The notes under the pieces: model-generated
The model's input: only the letters and a program-made list of their open reading frames with translations
The model's database searches: none
Told to the model about the DNA's origin: nothing
Translations under genes and position numbers: made by a program
Shown: one piece after another, positions 7,366-13,795 of the stretch
Layout of the letters: every line of letters starts with the position of its first letter
Position numbering within the stretch: the first letter of the stretch is position 1
Assembly (NCBI GenBank): GCA_013151585.1
Contig: JAADHY010000171.1
Location: 1 to 13,795 of the forward strand
From: Planctomycetota bacterium
Lineage (GTDB): Bacteria; Planctomycetota; Planctomycetia; Planctomycetales; Planctomycetaceae
DNA: 13,795 bases
Direction: 5' to 3'

Positions 7366-7979
7366 TGTCGTTCTCCTCACTTAGCGTCTGGTGATACAAA
7401 CCTGCGGTTGCTGAGACCGTCCGTCGAGGTTGGCTGAGGACTGTGGTGACGATCCTACCATCGACGAAACTTGTAGTCAATCGAGTATAGAGCGATGGCG
7501 GATTTCCATCAGTTGAACACGTGCGGTAACCCACTACTTCACGCTCGTAATTCACTGGCCCTGGCCGGCCTCCGCGAAAACAACGAAACTCTGAAAGTCC
7601 TCGTATTGAGCGGTCCGCTCCCGACGAGAACCCGGCAAACCGTTCCTCGCGGGGTCGCGACGTCTGCTGGTGGCACCGATTCAGCACTCTTTGTCTCGGC
7701 GTAACCGGTTCCGAGGAGAGCCCCGCCGCCTTCTCGCGCGGCTGGCGCAGCCAGCATCGGCAAGTCAGCCCCGGGCCCAGTTGGGCCTTCCTTTTCCGAT
7801 CGAAAGATGACCACGAGAGGTTTCGTACGGAGGGGCCAATGCCCACAGCCGCGTGATTCCTGTGGCACTGCTGTCTGGCCGACGCGGGCGGCGTTGCCCA
7901 CGAAGCCTCGCCGCGGCCACGCGGCTCCCGCTGCCGCGAGGCATTGGGGCGACGCCCTTCGCCTCGGAAACGGCTGCTC
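7366..7979. other. Palindrome-rich spacer with no recognisable gene
   Basis: About 610 bases between the tetraheme cytochrome and the CDF transporter. The part nearest the cytochrome carries its promoter and leader. The remainder has several compact dyads: gctggc-gca-gccagc (7741-7755), ggccc-agtt-gggcc (7774-7787, followed by TTCCTTTT on the plus strand), and gcctcgc/gcgaggc (7905-7911 with 7936-7942). Open frames here give low-motif, Arg/Pro-rich translations and are judged non-coding. The segment may be a cluster of REP-like repeats, which is inference. Confidence 0.5.
7452..7480 (-). promoter_or_regulatory. Sigma70-type promoter of the tetraheme cytochrome gene
   Basis: Read on the minus strand: TTGACT (-35, 7475-7480), a 17-base spacer, TAGGAT (-10, 7452-7457). 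Five of six and four of six bases match the consensus, with ideal spacing. The predicted transcription start near 7445 gives a leader of about 80 bases ending in a strong ribosome binding site before ATG 7365. It could drive the whole cytochrome cluster. Confidence 0.55.
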
Positions 7980-7987
7980 TCAGCCGT
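7970..7987 (-). terminator. Hairpin across the stop of the CDF gene
   Basis: On the minus strand, ACGGCTG-AGAG-CAGCCGT forms a perfect 7-bp stem with a 4-base loop that spans the TGA stop (7980-7982), followed only by TTCC. The T-run is short, so this is a weak terminator candidate or an mRNA 3'-end stabiliser. Confidence 0.35.
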
Positions 7988-8918
7988 CGCCGGAGCTTAG
8001 TGGGCAGCCGTTCTCAGGAGGGTGCGGCTCCAGATGCACCAGCACATCACGCAGGATGGGAATCTGTTTCAGCAGACGATCTTTGAGCACATGGCCGATG
8101 CGGTGGCCCTCAGCGACGGTCATATGCGCATCGACCTCGATATGGATGTCGACGAAATACTCCAAGCCCGACTTGCGCACCCAAAGCGTCTCCACATGCT
8201 CGATTTCCGGAATCGACGCCGCCACTTCCCGAATTTCGTCCAGGATCGGCTGCTCGGCCTGCACGTCCATCAGTTCGCTGGTGCTCGAGCGAAACAATGC
8301 AGCTCCTGACCAGACGATCGCGCTGACAACCACCAGTGCAGCCACCTTGTCCGCCCAAGCCAGACCCGGACCGCCCCAGCGGGCTACCGCTAAGCCGATC
8401 AAGACCACCAGCGCACACAAAGCGTCCGCCCGATGGTCCCAGGCATTGGCGATGACGGCCATCGACCCGGTGCGCCGACCGACTCGCAACTTATACTGAT
8501 ACAGTCCTTCTTTGATCAGCACGTTGGAGCCGGCGAGCCACAGGGTCCAATCGGGCGGGATGAGATGAACGGGCGAGGTGATCTGCGTTAGCGTTTTCCA
8601 GCCGACGCCGAGCGCCGACAGTATGATCACCAAAGCCACATTCGAGGCTGCGATCGCCTCGGCGCGCGTGTGACCGTAGGGATGTTCGGCATCGGGCGGT
8701 CGCTGGGCGAACCAGAGCGCGAACCAGACGACGATCGAGGTCAGCGTGTCGCCCAAAGAGTTGACAGCGTCCGAAAGCAATGCGAAAGATCCCGCGACCA
8801 AACCGCCGGTCAGCTTGGCCAGCCCCAAGGCCAAGTTGACGAACAGGCCCAGCAGAATCGCGCGGATCGCGTCTCGATAAAGAAGTCGGGTTTTCGAATT
8901 CACGGTCGGTGCCGTCAT
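7980..8918 (-). CDS. Cation diffusion facilitator (CDF) metal transporter
   Basis: A 312-residue protein with the usual CDF plan: about six membrane helices (from residue 18 to 205) and a cytoplasmic ZT-dimer-like domain (about 215-300, IEHVETLWVRKSG...FVDIHIEVD). The family motif HPYGHTRAE (79-87) lies between helices 2 and 3. CDF proteins export divalent metals (Zn, Fe, Mn, Co and similar) in exchange for protons. The transport-site positions read Asn53 and Asp57 in helix 2 (SDAVNSLGD) and Asp161 and Asp165 in helix 5 (WDHRAD), rather than the HxxxD or DxxxD common in Zn and Fe members, so the metal cannot be assigned. The start is ATG 8918 with only a weak purine-rich site upstream. It is transcribed divergently from the next gene. 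A link to iron supply for heme is possible but unsupported. Confidence 0.95.
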   Translation of the reverse strand: MTAPTVNSKTRLLYRDAIRAILLGLFVNLALGLAKLTGGLVAGSFALLSDAVNSLGDTLTSIVVWFALWFAQRPPDAEHPYGHTRAEAIAASNVALVIILSALGVGWKTLTQITSPVHLIPPDWTLWLAGSNVLIKEGLYQYKLRVGRRTGSMAVIANAWDHRADALCALVVLIGLAVARWGGPGLAWADKVAALVVVSAIVWSGAALFRSSTSELMDVQAEQPILDEIREVAASIPEIEHVETLWVRKSGLEYFVDIHIEVDAHMTVAEGHRIGHVLKDRLLKQIPILRDVLVHLEPHPPENGCPLSSGDG

Positions 8919-8938
8919 CGATCGATTTCCGTGACTGG

Positions 8939-8973
8939 AGGAGGCCCGGCGCCTTCAAGAAAGCCGGGCTCCT
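8939..8973. repeat. Bulged 11-bp hairpin upstream of the CDF gene, REP-like
   Basis: Arms at 8939-8950 and 8963-8973 pair over 11 bp with a single bulged G (core cccggc/gccggg), around a 12-base loop. It lies about 20 bases before the CDF start codon, in the divergent promoter region. Either a leader hairpin or a dispersed REP-like repeat would fit. Confidence 0.5.
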
Positions 8974-9062
8974 GACCTCGAATTTCGCATTCTGACAACT
9001 TCGGCCGTCGGTCGCGACACTCCCCAAGCGATTTTCTTCCCTCAAGTGGAAACACGCGGGCG

Positions 9063-9092
9063 TTGAACCTCGCCCCTTGTAACCTTCATAAT
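9063..9092 (+). promoter_or_regulatory. Putative promoter giving a leaderless mRNA for the small membrane protein
   Basis: TTGAAC (-35, 9063-9068), an 18-base spacer and CATAAT (-10, 9087-9092; five of six consensus bases). Transcription would begin about 7 bases after the -10 box, which falls on the ATG at 9099. No ribosome binding site precedes that ATG, consistent with leaderless translation. Confidence 0.4.
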
Positions 9093-9098
9093 GGTGAC

Positions 9099-9497
9099 AT
9101 GACTCAGAAAACAATCGGCGTCAATCGGACGCTCGTGGGTGTGATCGCGCTGGGCTGTCTTGTGGCAGCCGGTGTGCTGCTGATCTTTTCGCAGTCGATA
9201 GACACACGGGCTCGGCTCTGGGGAGCTGCGTTCTTGCGTGTCGGTTTGCTGATGGGAGCCTTTTGGATTGCACTGCCCTCGAGGCACCGTGAGGCCGCCT
9301 ACGCCAACATCTCCTGGAAAACGTTGTTGGGATTGATCCTGGCCGTGTTGGCGGTGGCCCGGTATCCGCGGACAGTCTTCCCCATCCTGGTCGTTGTCGC
9401 GATCATCGGTTTTTTTCTTCGTCCGCGTAACCCCCAACGCGGTCCGCGGGCCGCTCGGAATCGGCCGAAGCAGCCGACGCGCCGGCGGCCACCGTAG
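9099..9497 (+). CDS. Small membrane protein with basic C-terminal tail, unknown function
   Basis: A 132-residue protein I do not recognise. It has hydrophobic helices at about 11-30, 45-60, 75-88 and 93-107, followed by a strongly basic, Pro/Arg-rich tail (108-132) that would lie in the cytoplasm by the positive-inside rule. No catalytic motif or cofactor site is visible. The frame is open from TTG 9063, but MTQKT at ATG 9099 is a more natural start because the helix pattern begins right after it, and a putative -10 box would overlap the longer version. It is divergent from the CDF gene and 186 bases upstream of the oxidoreductase. The membrane pattern supports a real gene, but with moderate confidence. 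Confidence 0.6.
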   Translation: MTQKTIGVNRTLVGVIALGCLVAAGVLLIFSQSIDTRARLWGAAFLRVGLLMGAFWIALPSRHREAAYANISWKTLLGLILAVLAVARYPRTVFPILVVVAIIGFFLRPRNPQRGPRAARNRPKQPTRRRPP

Positions 9498-9683
9498 ACC
9501 CCGTAGACCGGCATTTCCGACGCGTTCCCCGCCAGAAGGGAAGAAGCCTTTGCGGCAACGCTCGTTGGTTGCAGTTCATCCGGAGCCACGGCCTCTCAGC
9601 CTAACCCTTGGGGCTATCACGCCGGCGGCGTACGATGCCATGCTGGTCGCCACACGGAGCCTCAAACACGCAGGAGCACTGCG

Positions 9684-10931
9684 ATGGACCTGCCAAACGT
9701 CTTGATGATTGGCACCGGGGAATACACGACCGGCTATGTGCACGATCGAGCCAGCCCGTCTGACAAGAGCGCCGGAGTGGTCGCCTTGACGTTTTTCGAT
9801 CTCCGGCGGCGAGGGAAAGTCGGCCGCTTGAGCCTGGCCGGAACCAACGGCAAGAAATTTCCTGGAGTCCGACAGCACTTCCAGCAGTGGATTGCTGAGC
9901 GATACAAGGACATGGACGTCCAGTTCGAAAGCTTTCCCTCGGATGACGTGCCGCGAGACCCAGGGGCCTACCGGCAGGCCCTGGACACGATGCGGCCCGG
10001 CGACCTGGTCACAGTCTTCACCCCCGACGACACGCATTTCCGAATCGCGTTGGATGCCATCCGACGCGGTTGCCACGTCCTCGTGGCGAAACCGATCGTG
10101 AAAACAATTGAGGAGCACCGCCGGCTCGCCCAGGCCGCCCGCGAACAGAACGTGCTCGCCGCCATGGAAGTCCACAAACGCTGGGACCCGATCTACACGG
10201 ATGCCCGGGACCGCATCCGCGACTTGGGCGAGTTCAGCCATTTTGCGTCCTACATGAGTCAGCCGAAGTCGCAACTGGAAACTTTTCGCCATTGGGCGGG
10301 CCGCTCAAGCGATATCAGTTACTACCTGAACGCCCATCACATCGACTTTACCGTGTGGGCACTGGGCCACATGGCCCGGCCGGTGCAAGTCTGGGGGCTG
10401 GCCGCGACGGGGCTCGCCGTTTCCAGGGGCCTGGATACCGAAGACACGATCACCGTTTGCTGTCAGTGGGAAAACCGGCCAAGCGGGAATCGGGCCACGG
10501 CGCTGTACACGGCATCGTGGATCGCGCCGAAAAGCGACGTCCATTCGCAGCAGCGATTCTTTTACATGGGGCATCGCGGCGAGCTGGAAGTCGATCAGGC
10601 CCACCGCGGCTACTCGCAGGCCGACGATGCGAGCGGCTTCCAATCGCTCAATCCGCTCTTCATGAAGTACACGCCCGATGCGCAAGGCTACTTCGCCGGG
10701 CAACTGGGCTACGGCTATCGCAGCATCGAGGCTTTCGTGGACGCCGTGACCGCCATTCGGAGCGGCGATGCCTCGCCCGCTGACTTCGCCGGTCGGTTGG
10801 CCACGGTGGACGAAACGCTGCTGGTCACGGCCATCCTGGAAGCCGGGCGGCGCAGTTTGGACGGCGGCGGCCGGCCGTATCAGATCCTTTACGACGCACA
10901 TGGAAACTGTGTCGGACTAAGAGAAGGGTAA
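9684..10931 (+). CDS. Gfo/Idh/MocA-family NAD(P)-dependent oxidoreductase
   Basis: A 415-residue protein. The N-terminal Rossmann motif GTGEYTTG (10-17) follows a short beta strand (NVLMI). TPDDTHF (113-119) and AKPI (135-138) match the family's TPxxxH and EKP elements, with Ala in place of Glu and the catalytic Lys136 kept. MEVHKRWDP (161-169) and NAHHIDFTVW (216-225) match the conserved substrate-side segments. Members oxidise or reduce sugar, inositol or similar hydroxyl groups with NAD(P); the substrate cannot be read from the sequence. There is no signal peptide, so it is cytoplasmic. The start ATG has GGAG 7 bases upstream. It is convergent with the KaiC-like gene and probably a single-gene transcript. 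Planctomycetes carry many paralogues of this family. Confidence 0.93.
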   Translation: MDLPNVLMIGTGEYTTGYVHDRASPSDKSAGVVALTFFDLRRRGKVGRLSLAGTNGKKFPGVRQHFQQWIAERYKDMDVQFESFPSDDVPRDPGAYRQALDTMRPGDLVTVFTPDDTHFRIALDAIRRGCHVLVAKPIVKTIEEHRRLAQAAREQNVLAAMEVHKRWDPIYTDARDRIRDLGEFSHFASYMSQPKSQLETFRHWAGRSSDISYYLNAHHIDFTVWALGHMARPVQVWGLAATGLAVSRGLDTEDTITVCCQWENRPSGNRATALYTASWIAPKSDVHSQQRFFYMGHRGELEVDQAHRGYSQADDASGFQSLNPLFMKYTPDAQGYFAGQLGYGYRSIEAFVDAVTAIRSGDASPADFAGRLATVDETLLVTAILEAGRRSLDGGGRPYQILYDAHGNCVGLREG

Positions 10932-10968
10932 GCATTGGCGACTGACGGCAATGCAGCCTGCGGTTTTG
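10932..10968 (+). terminator. Possible terminator after the oxidoreductase gene
   Basis: An inverted repeat gcattg (10932-10937) / caatgc (10949-10954) with an 11-base loop starts right after the TAA stop, and ggttttgtt follows about 8 bases later. The stem is only 6 bp and the T-rich stretch is offset, so support is weak. The 102-base gap to the convergent gene contains nothing else notable. Confidence 0.3.
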
Positions 10969-11033
10969 TTCCCGAAGCATCCTTTCCGACGCGTTCTGTC
11001 TGATTGCGAGGTATCGCAGGAACGCGCCGTCGT

Positions 11034-11927
11034 CTACGTCTCCAAGCGCAATCGCAAACCGGCTTCCGTGATCTCGAATGGAATGATCCGATCATCACAC
11101 CGGCTACCGCGATGTTTGGCCACGTACAACGCGCGGCCCAAACGCGTCCCGTGGCGCACCTTTCCCATCAGGATCACCGTGTTCGCATTGGCCAACACGT
11201 CACCGCTCTGCAGCGGCTTAGCGATCAGATCATCGAGCATCACTTCGTGAGTGGTGCAAAGCATCAGGCAGGCGATCTCGCTGGCATCGTACCTGTACCG
11301 AGAGACCTGCTCAGCGTTCTCACGGAAAGCGGCTCGAAACAGGTCGCGGGCCACCCAATCCGATTCCTTCCTCAGAATTTGGTGATAGATGTACTCGAAC
11401 TGACTGAGCTGAAAGGAGTCGGCGGCCGTGTCGGTCGGCTCGATGCCGTCGATGACGCACCGCCTCACGCCGTGAATGAAGTTGCCGTAAAAGAAGACGA
11501 TGGTCTGGTGCAGTTTCCGAGCCAGTTCGCTCTTCCAGTGTTTCCATTCGTCTTCTTCCATGTCGCTCTTCGTCACCCGGCGTCCACTGCGCCGGAAGAT
11601 GTGGATGGAGTCGAATCGCGTCGCTTCCCGGTTCCAGACTGACTCCGGACGCACTGGTCCATCGTTCGGAGCTTCCCGCAGCGTCCAATCGAAGAGACGC
11701 TGCGCGTAGTCGGCGTGGTTTTGCGAGTCGCCTCGGGTGGTCATGTCGTAAATGACCCCCGGCTCGCCCTCCTGCTGGCGCCCGGCATGCGCAAATTGCA
11801 ATCCCAAATGCGTCTTCCCGACTCCGGTCGCTCCCAACACCACAGCCAACGCTCCGGGAATCAGACCCCCTCCGAGAACTTCATCCAGCTCGGGAATCCC
11901 GGTCGTCACTCGGTCATATTTCGACAT
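11034..11927 (-). CDS. Single-domain KaiC/RAD55-like ATPase
   Basis: A 297-residue protein. It opens with the KaiC-type TTGIPELDEVLGGGLIPG (8-25). Walker A is GATGVGKTH (32-40) and a Walker B-like strand is RRCVIDG (Asp160). Near the end, RALYVAKHRGS...IIPFEI (about 266-286) matches the closing strand pattern of the KaiC family, whose R-x-KxR segment contacts nucleotide. Only one RecA-like domain is present, unlike clock KaiC with two. Such proteins bind ATP and act in varied signalling or DNA-related roles; no specific role can be assigned. I chose ATG 11927 because the family pattern begins within eight residues; the frame is open to TTG 12011 but that extension looks non-coding. It lies downstream of the lipoprotein gene on the same strand, 378 bases away. 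Confidence 0.9.
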   Translation of the reverse strand: MSKYDRVTTGIPELDEVLGGGLIPGALAVVLGATGVGKTHLGLQFAHAGRQQEGEPGVIYDMTTRGDSQNHADYAQRLFDWTLREAPNDGPVRPESVWNREATRFDSIHIFRRSGRRVTKSDMEEDEWKHWKSELARKLHQTIVFFYGNFIHGVRRCVIDGIEPTDTAADSFQLSQFEYIYHQILRKESDWVARDLFRAAFRENAEQVSRYRYDASEIACLMLCTTHEVMLDDLIAKPLQSGDVLANANTVILMGKVRHGTRLGRALYVAKHRGSRCDDRIIPFEITEAGLRLRLET

Positions 11928-12305
11928 TTTCGCTTTCAGTCTGGTTTCTGTTGGACCAGCCGGACCCGCGTTCTTGGCCAGAGTTGGTCGCGGTGGCCGT
12001 CCCCAAGTCAAAGGCTGGCTGGCGACTCACCGATGACAAACAAACGCATGTCCTCCCAAGCGAATGGTCAGAGCCGCCCGTTCCACGAAAAAAGCGGGGC
12101 AACCGATTTCGCTGCACCCGCCGGCTGTCATACGCGGAATGTCGTGCCCAACGGACAAAGGGGAGACGATCAATGCGCCGCGGCCGCAACCGCGCGAAAG
12201 TCAGCCGTTTTTCCCGCCGCCTCAGCTCCCTCGCCAGAAGGGGCGGTCGGCTTACGCTGTCGATCGAGGACAAAGGCCAGATGTCCGTGACTCGACACCG
12301 CTCAC
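11928..12305. other. Spacer between lipoprotein and KaiC-like genes
   Basis: About 380 bases without a recognisable gene. Short frames on both strands are basic and motif-free. An imperfect dyad at 12264-12295 (tcgag/ctcga with inner gaca/tgtc), about 11 bases past the lipoprotein stop, could be a transcript-end hairpin but has no T-run. No convincing promoter was found for the KaiC-like gene. Confidence 0.45.
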
Positions 12306-12815
12306 TTATTTGCTTGTGAGCTGGAAATTTGCGCTATCCGTGCCCCCTTCAGGGACTTGAAAGGTGAGCTTCGTCTTAGCCGGATCGCTATAAATGTCCG
12401 GGATCAGCTCTTTCTGGCCGAGGGCTTCCACGTCCACAGCGTCCGTCGCATCTTCCGGATCCGCCATCGCTTGCATCGCAGCGGCCGCCTGCCCCGGATC
12501 TACGCCTTCCTCGTAGTTGAACTCGCCCCCAGTCTCGCTCTCTTCAATCTTCGAGATGTAAACTTTGTTCGTCCCGGGGACCGCGCCTTGAACAAGAGTG
12601 TACTTGCCGCTCGCGTCAGTGCGGCCATAACCGATGAACTTGCCGTCCGGGCCGATGAAGCGCACATCAGCCCCCTCCAGCGGCTTCCCATCCATGAAAA
12701 CGGTCCCGGACACATCCACCGTTTTGGGACCGCCTGCCCCGTCACCGCCGCCGCAACCCGCGGCAAGCAGTACGCACGCCCCCAGCATTCCATAGGCAAC
12801 CATCTTGTGAATCAT
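12306..12815 (-). CDS. Planctomycete lipoprotein with carboxypeptidase-regulatory-like domain
   Basis: A 169-residue protein. A signal peptide ends in the lipobox LLAAGC, so Cys21 would be lipidated, followed by a Gly-rich linker. The segment VSGTVFMDGKPLEGADVRFIGPDG...GRTDASGKYTL (about 35-74) is the beta-sandwich pattern of carboxypeptidase regulatory-like / transthyretin-like domains. The C-terminal part ends IPDIYSDPAKTKLTFQVPEGG...NFQL, a closing pattern I associate with this planctomycete lipoprotein group. It should be anchored on a periplasmic membrane face; the function is unknown. ATG 12815 was preferred over GTG 12824 because GGGGGTGG sits 5 bases upstream. It follows the DUF1559 gene on the same strand, the usual pairing. 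Confidence 0.9.
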   Translation of the reverse strand: MIHKMVAYGMLGACVLLAAGCGGGDGAGGPKTVDVSGTVFMDGKPLEGADVRFIGPDGKFIGYGRTDASGKYTLVQGAVPGTNKVYISKIEESETGGEFNYEEGVDPGQAAAAMQAMADPEDATDAVDVEALGQKELIPDIYSDPAKTKLTFQVPEGGTDSANFQLTSK

Positions 12816-13122
12816 TGTTTCCACCCCCAGAAATTGCCGTTCGTGGTATTGGCCCCGTTGCCTCGCGTTCAGGAACGAACCGGCACCATTTTTGGAGTCA
12901 CGAACACGCGGTTACGCACCTCTCTCCGGGGACAACGCGACCGAGAATCGCTGCGCCGTAACGGTCAAACGCCCCGCGCAGCCCGCTTGCCCGATCCCGG
13001 CACCTCCGAAGCGGACTGTTCCCGATTGAACTTCTGCCGCGCTGCCCCTCAGTGCAGTTTTCACACCGCGGGGTCAACCTGAGTCCAGCCGACCCCGCGG
13101 TGCCTTTTTCCCGACAAACCCA
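12816..13122. other. Spacer between DUF1559 and lipoprotein genes
   Basis: About 307 bases, containing the strong hairpin at 13064-13102 described separately and a small palindrome cgttc-ag-gaacg (12866-12877). No clear sigma70 promoter for the lipoprotein gene was recognised. Confidence 0.5.
13064..13109. terminator. Strong hairpin between DUF1559 and lipoprotein genes
   Basis: A perfect 12-bp GC-rich stem: caccgcggggtc (13064-13075) and gaccccgcggtg (13091-13102), with a 15-base loop. The T-run (ttttt, 13105-13109) follows on the plus strand. On the minus strand, where both flanking genes lie, the hairpin is followed by TGAAAAC, so it is not a canonical intrinsic terminator for DUF1559. 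It may instead limit read-through or stabilise the mRNA end. Confidence 0.6.
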
Positions 13123-13795
13123 TCACAGATTTGCGACGCGTCCGTCATGGATGTAATTCAGCAGCACGAAAGTAAAGTAGTCGATACTCTCGTTGAGAAA
13201 GTGAACCGACCCATCGGCGAACAAGAACTGCGCGCCGCCCGCGTGCCCGCTGTTGAACTGCCAGGCATAAGCCTTGGAGATGTTCTCCCGGTTGGCCGCA
13301 TTGCGGCACCAGCCTTGAGGCCACTGAGCGTTAATCGCCCAGCGGTTCCATGCTGTGCCGGCCGGCCACCCGCAGCTTCCCGGCGTCGTCCAGCAGGGAT
13401 GATTCGGATTCCGAGTGTCTCCCTCGACGCGTCCGTGGACGCTCGTGTGGACCCCCGACAATCCCCAGGGACCGTAGTGCGAGCTGCACTTATGCCGACC
13501 ACCCCACGACTCGCCCACGGCGGCAGTGCTGGACGTCCCATCCGTGATGTCGCGGATGCGGGCGGATCCGTTGTTCCCAAACATTCCCTGATAGTAGGCG
13601 CTCGAATAGCGTCCATAGTTGCGCGAATAATCGGTGCCGTTTCCGGCAGCCAGAAGGTAACTTGATCGAGGCTGATTCCGCCGAGGGTACCACGTTCCCC
13701 CCGCATTCGATCGTTCCCCAGCCTGCGGATCAGATGGGCATTCCAGTACGGAAATCCGCTGCTCGACAACCGCTTGATTATCCCAGCCCGTGCCA
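13123..13795 (-). CDS. DUF1559 domain protein, C-terminal part (runs off the window)
   Basis: The frame is open from the TGA at 13123 to the window edge, so the N-terminus, where such proteins carry a type IV pilin-like methylation signal and helix, is missing. About 223 residues are visible. They include LECPSDP near the edge, SSYLLAAGNG, FGNNGSARIRDITDGTSST and, near the end, GHAGGAQFLFADGSVHFL, which is the H-X9-DG motif of the family. DUF1559 (SBP_bac_10) proteins are massively expanded in Planctomycetes; they are predicted to be exported and pseudopilin-like, with unknown function. The in-frame ATG at 13584 is internal and not the start. The lipoprotein gene lies downstream on the same strand, as is common for this pair. 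Confidence 0.94.
   Translation of the reverse strand, partial: GTGWDNQAVVEQRISVLECPSDPQAGERSNAGGTWYPRRNQPRSSYLLAAGNGTDYSRNYGRYSSAYYQGMFGNNGSARIRDITDGTSSTAAVGESWGGRHKCSSHYGPWGLSGVHTSVHGRVEGDTRNPNHPCWTTPGSCGWPAGTAWNRWAINAQWPQGWCRNAANRENISKAYAWQFNSGHAGGAQFLFADGSVHFLNESIDYFTFVLLNYIHDGRVANL

Noticed and set aside
7133..7846. 237-codon minus-strand frame covering the tetraheme cytochrome start and the upstream spacer
   Set aside because: It is out of frame with the cytochrome, which has the heme motifs, a strong ribosome binding site and a promoter; the translation is Arg-rich without motifs.
9483..9510. Short tandem-like gtagaccc/cgtagacc sequence at the end of the small membrane protein gene
   Set aside because: Only about two 8-base units; too short to call a repeat element.
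1..13795. CRISPR arrays, tRNA or rRNA genes, complete insertion sequences
   Set aside because: No regularly spaced repeats, tRNA-like cloverleaf, rRNA-like segment or transposase reading frame was recognised.

Overview
The window looks like a GC-rich planctomycete chromosome (Pirellulales-like is my guess). Two features point there. One is a DUF1559 protein with the H-X9-DG C-terminal motif, running off the right edge. The other is a small lipoprotein with a carboxypeptidase-regulatory-like fold beside it, a pairing typical of Planctomycetes. No rRNA, tRNA, CRISPR array or complete insertion sequence was seen.

Left half (3-7365, all on the minus strand): a multiheme cytochrome cluster. In transcription order it holds: a membrane-anchored tetraheme cytochrome c554-like protein (6820-7365) behind a good sigma70-type promoter; an 11-heme cytochrome c fused to a FdnI/HydC-like b-type cytochrome (4128-6260); a 12-heme NapC/NirT-type membrane-anchored cytochrome (2639-4123) starting 4 bases after the previous stop; and a second 11-heme cytochrome c/b fusion (3-2192), paralogous to the first. 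Together they encode 38 c-type heme attachment motifs. The architectures recall CbcL (c3-like domain plus HydC/FdnI domain) and ImcH/CymA-type NapC proteins, the inner-membrane quinol-oxidising entry points of respiratory chains in metal-reducing bacteria. A quinone-linked periplasmic electron-transfer relay is therefore the best guess. No terminal reductase, porin or outer-membrane conduit lies in the window, so the acceptor is unknown. The two fusions differ at key transmembrane histidines: the first copy has Tyr at two positions where the second has His. A 134-bp MITE-like inverted-repeat element sits between the 12-heme gene and the second fusion and supplies the stop codon of the 12-heme gene.

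Middle (7366-9683): a palindrome-rich 0.6-kb spacer, a cation diffusion facilitator metal transporter (minus strand), and a divergent small membrane protein with a basic tail whose predicted promoter would give a leaderless mRNA.

Right part (9684-13795): a Gfo/Idh/MocA-type oxidoreductase (plus), then convergent minus-strand genes for a single-domain KaiC/RAD55-like ATPase, the planctomycete lipoprotein and the partial DUF1559 protein. A perfect 12-bp stem hairpin separates the last two. These right-hand genes have no evident link to the cytochromes.
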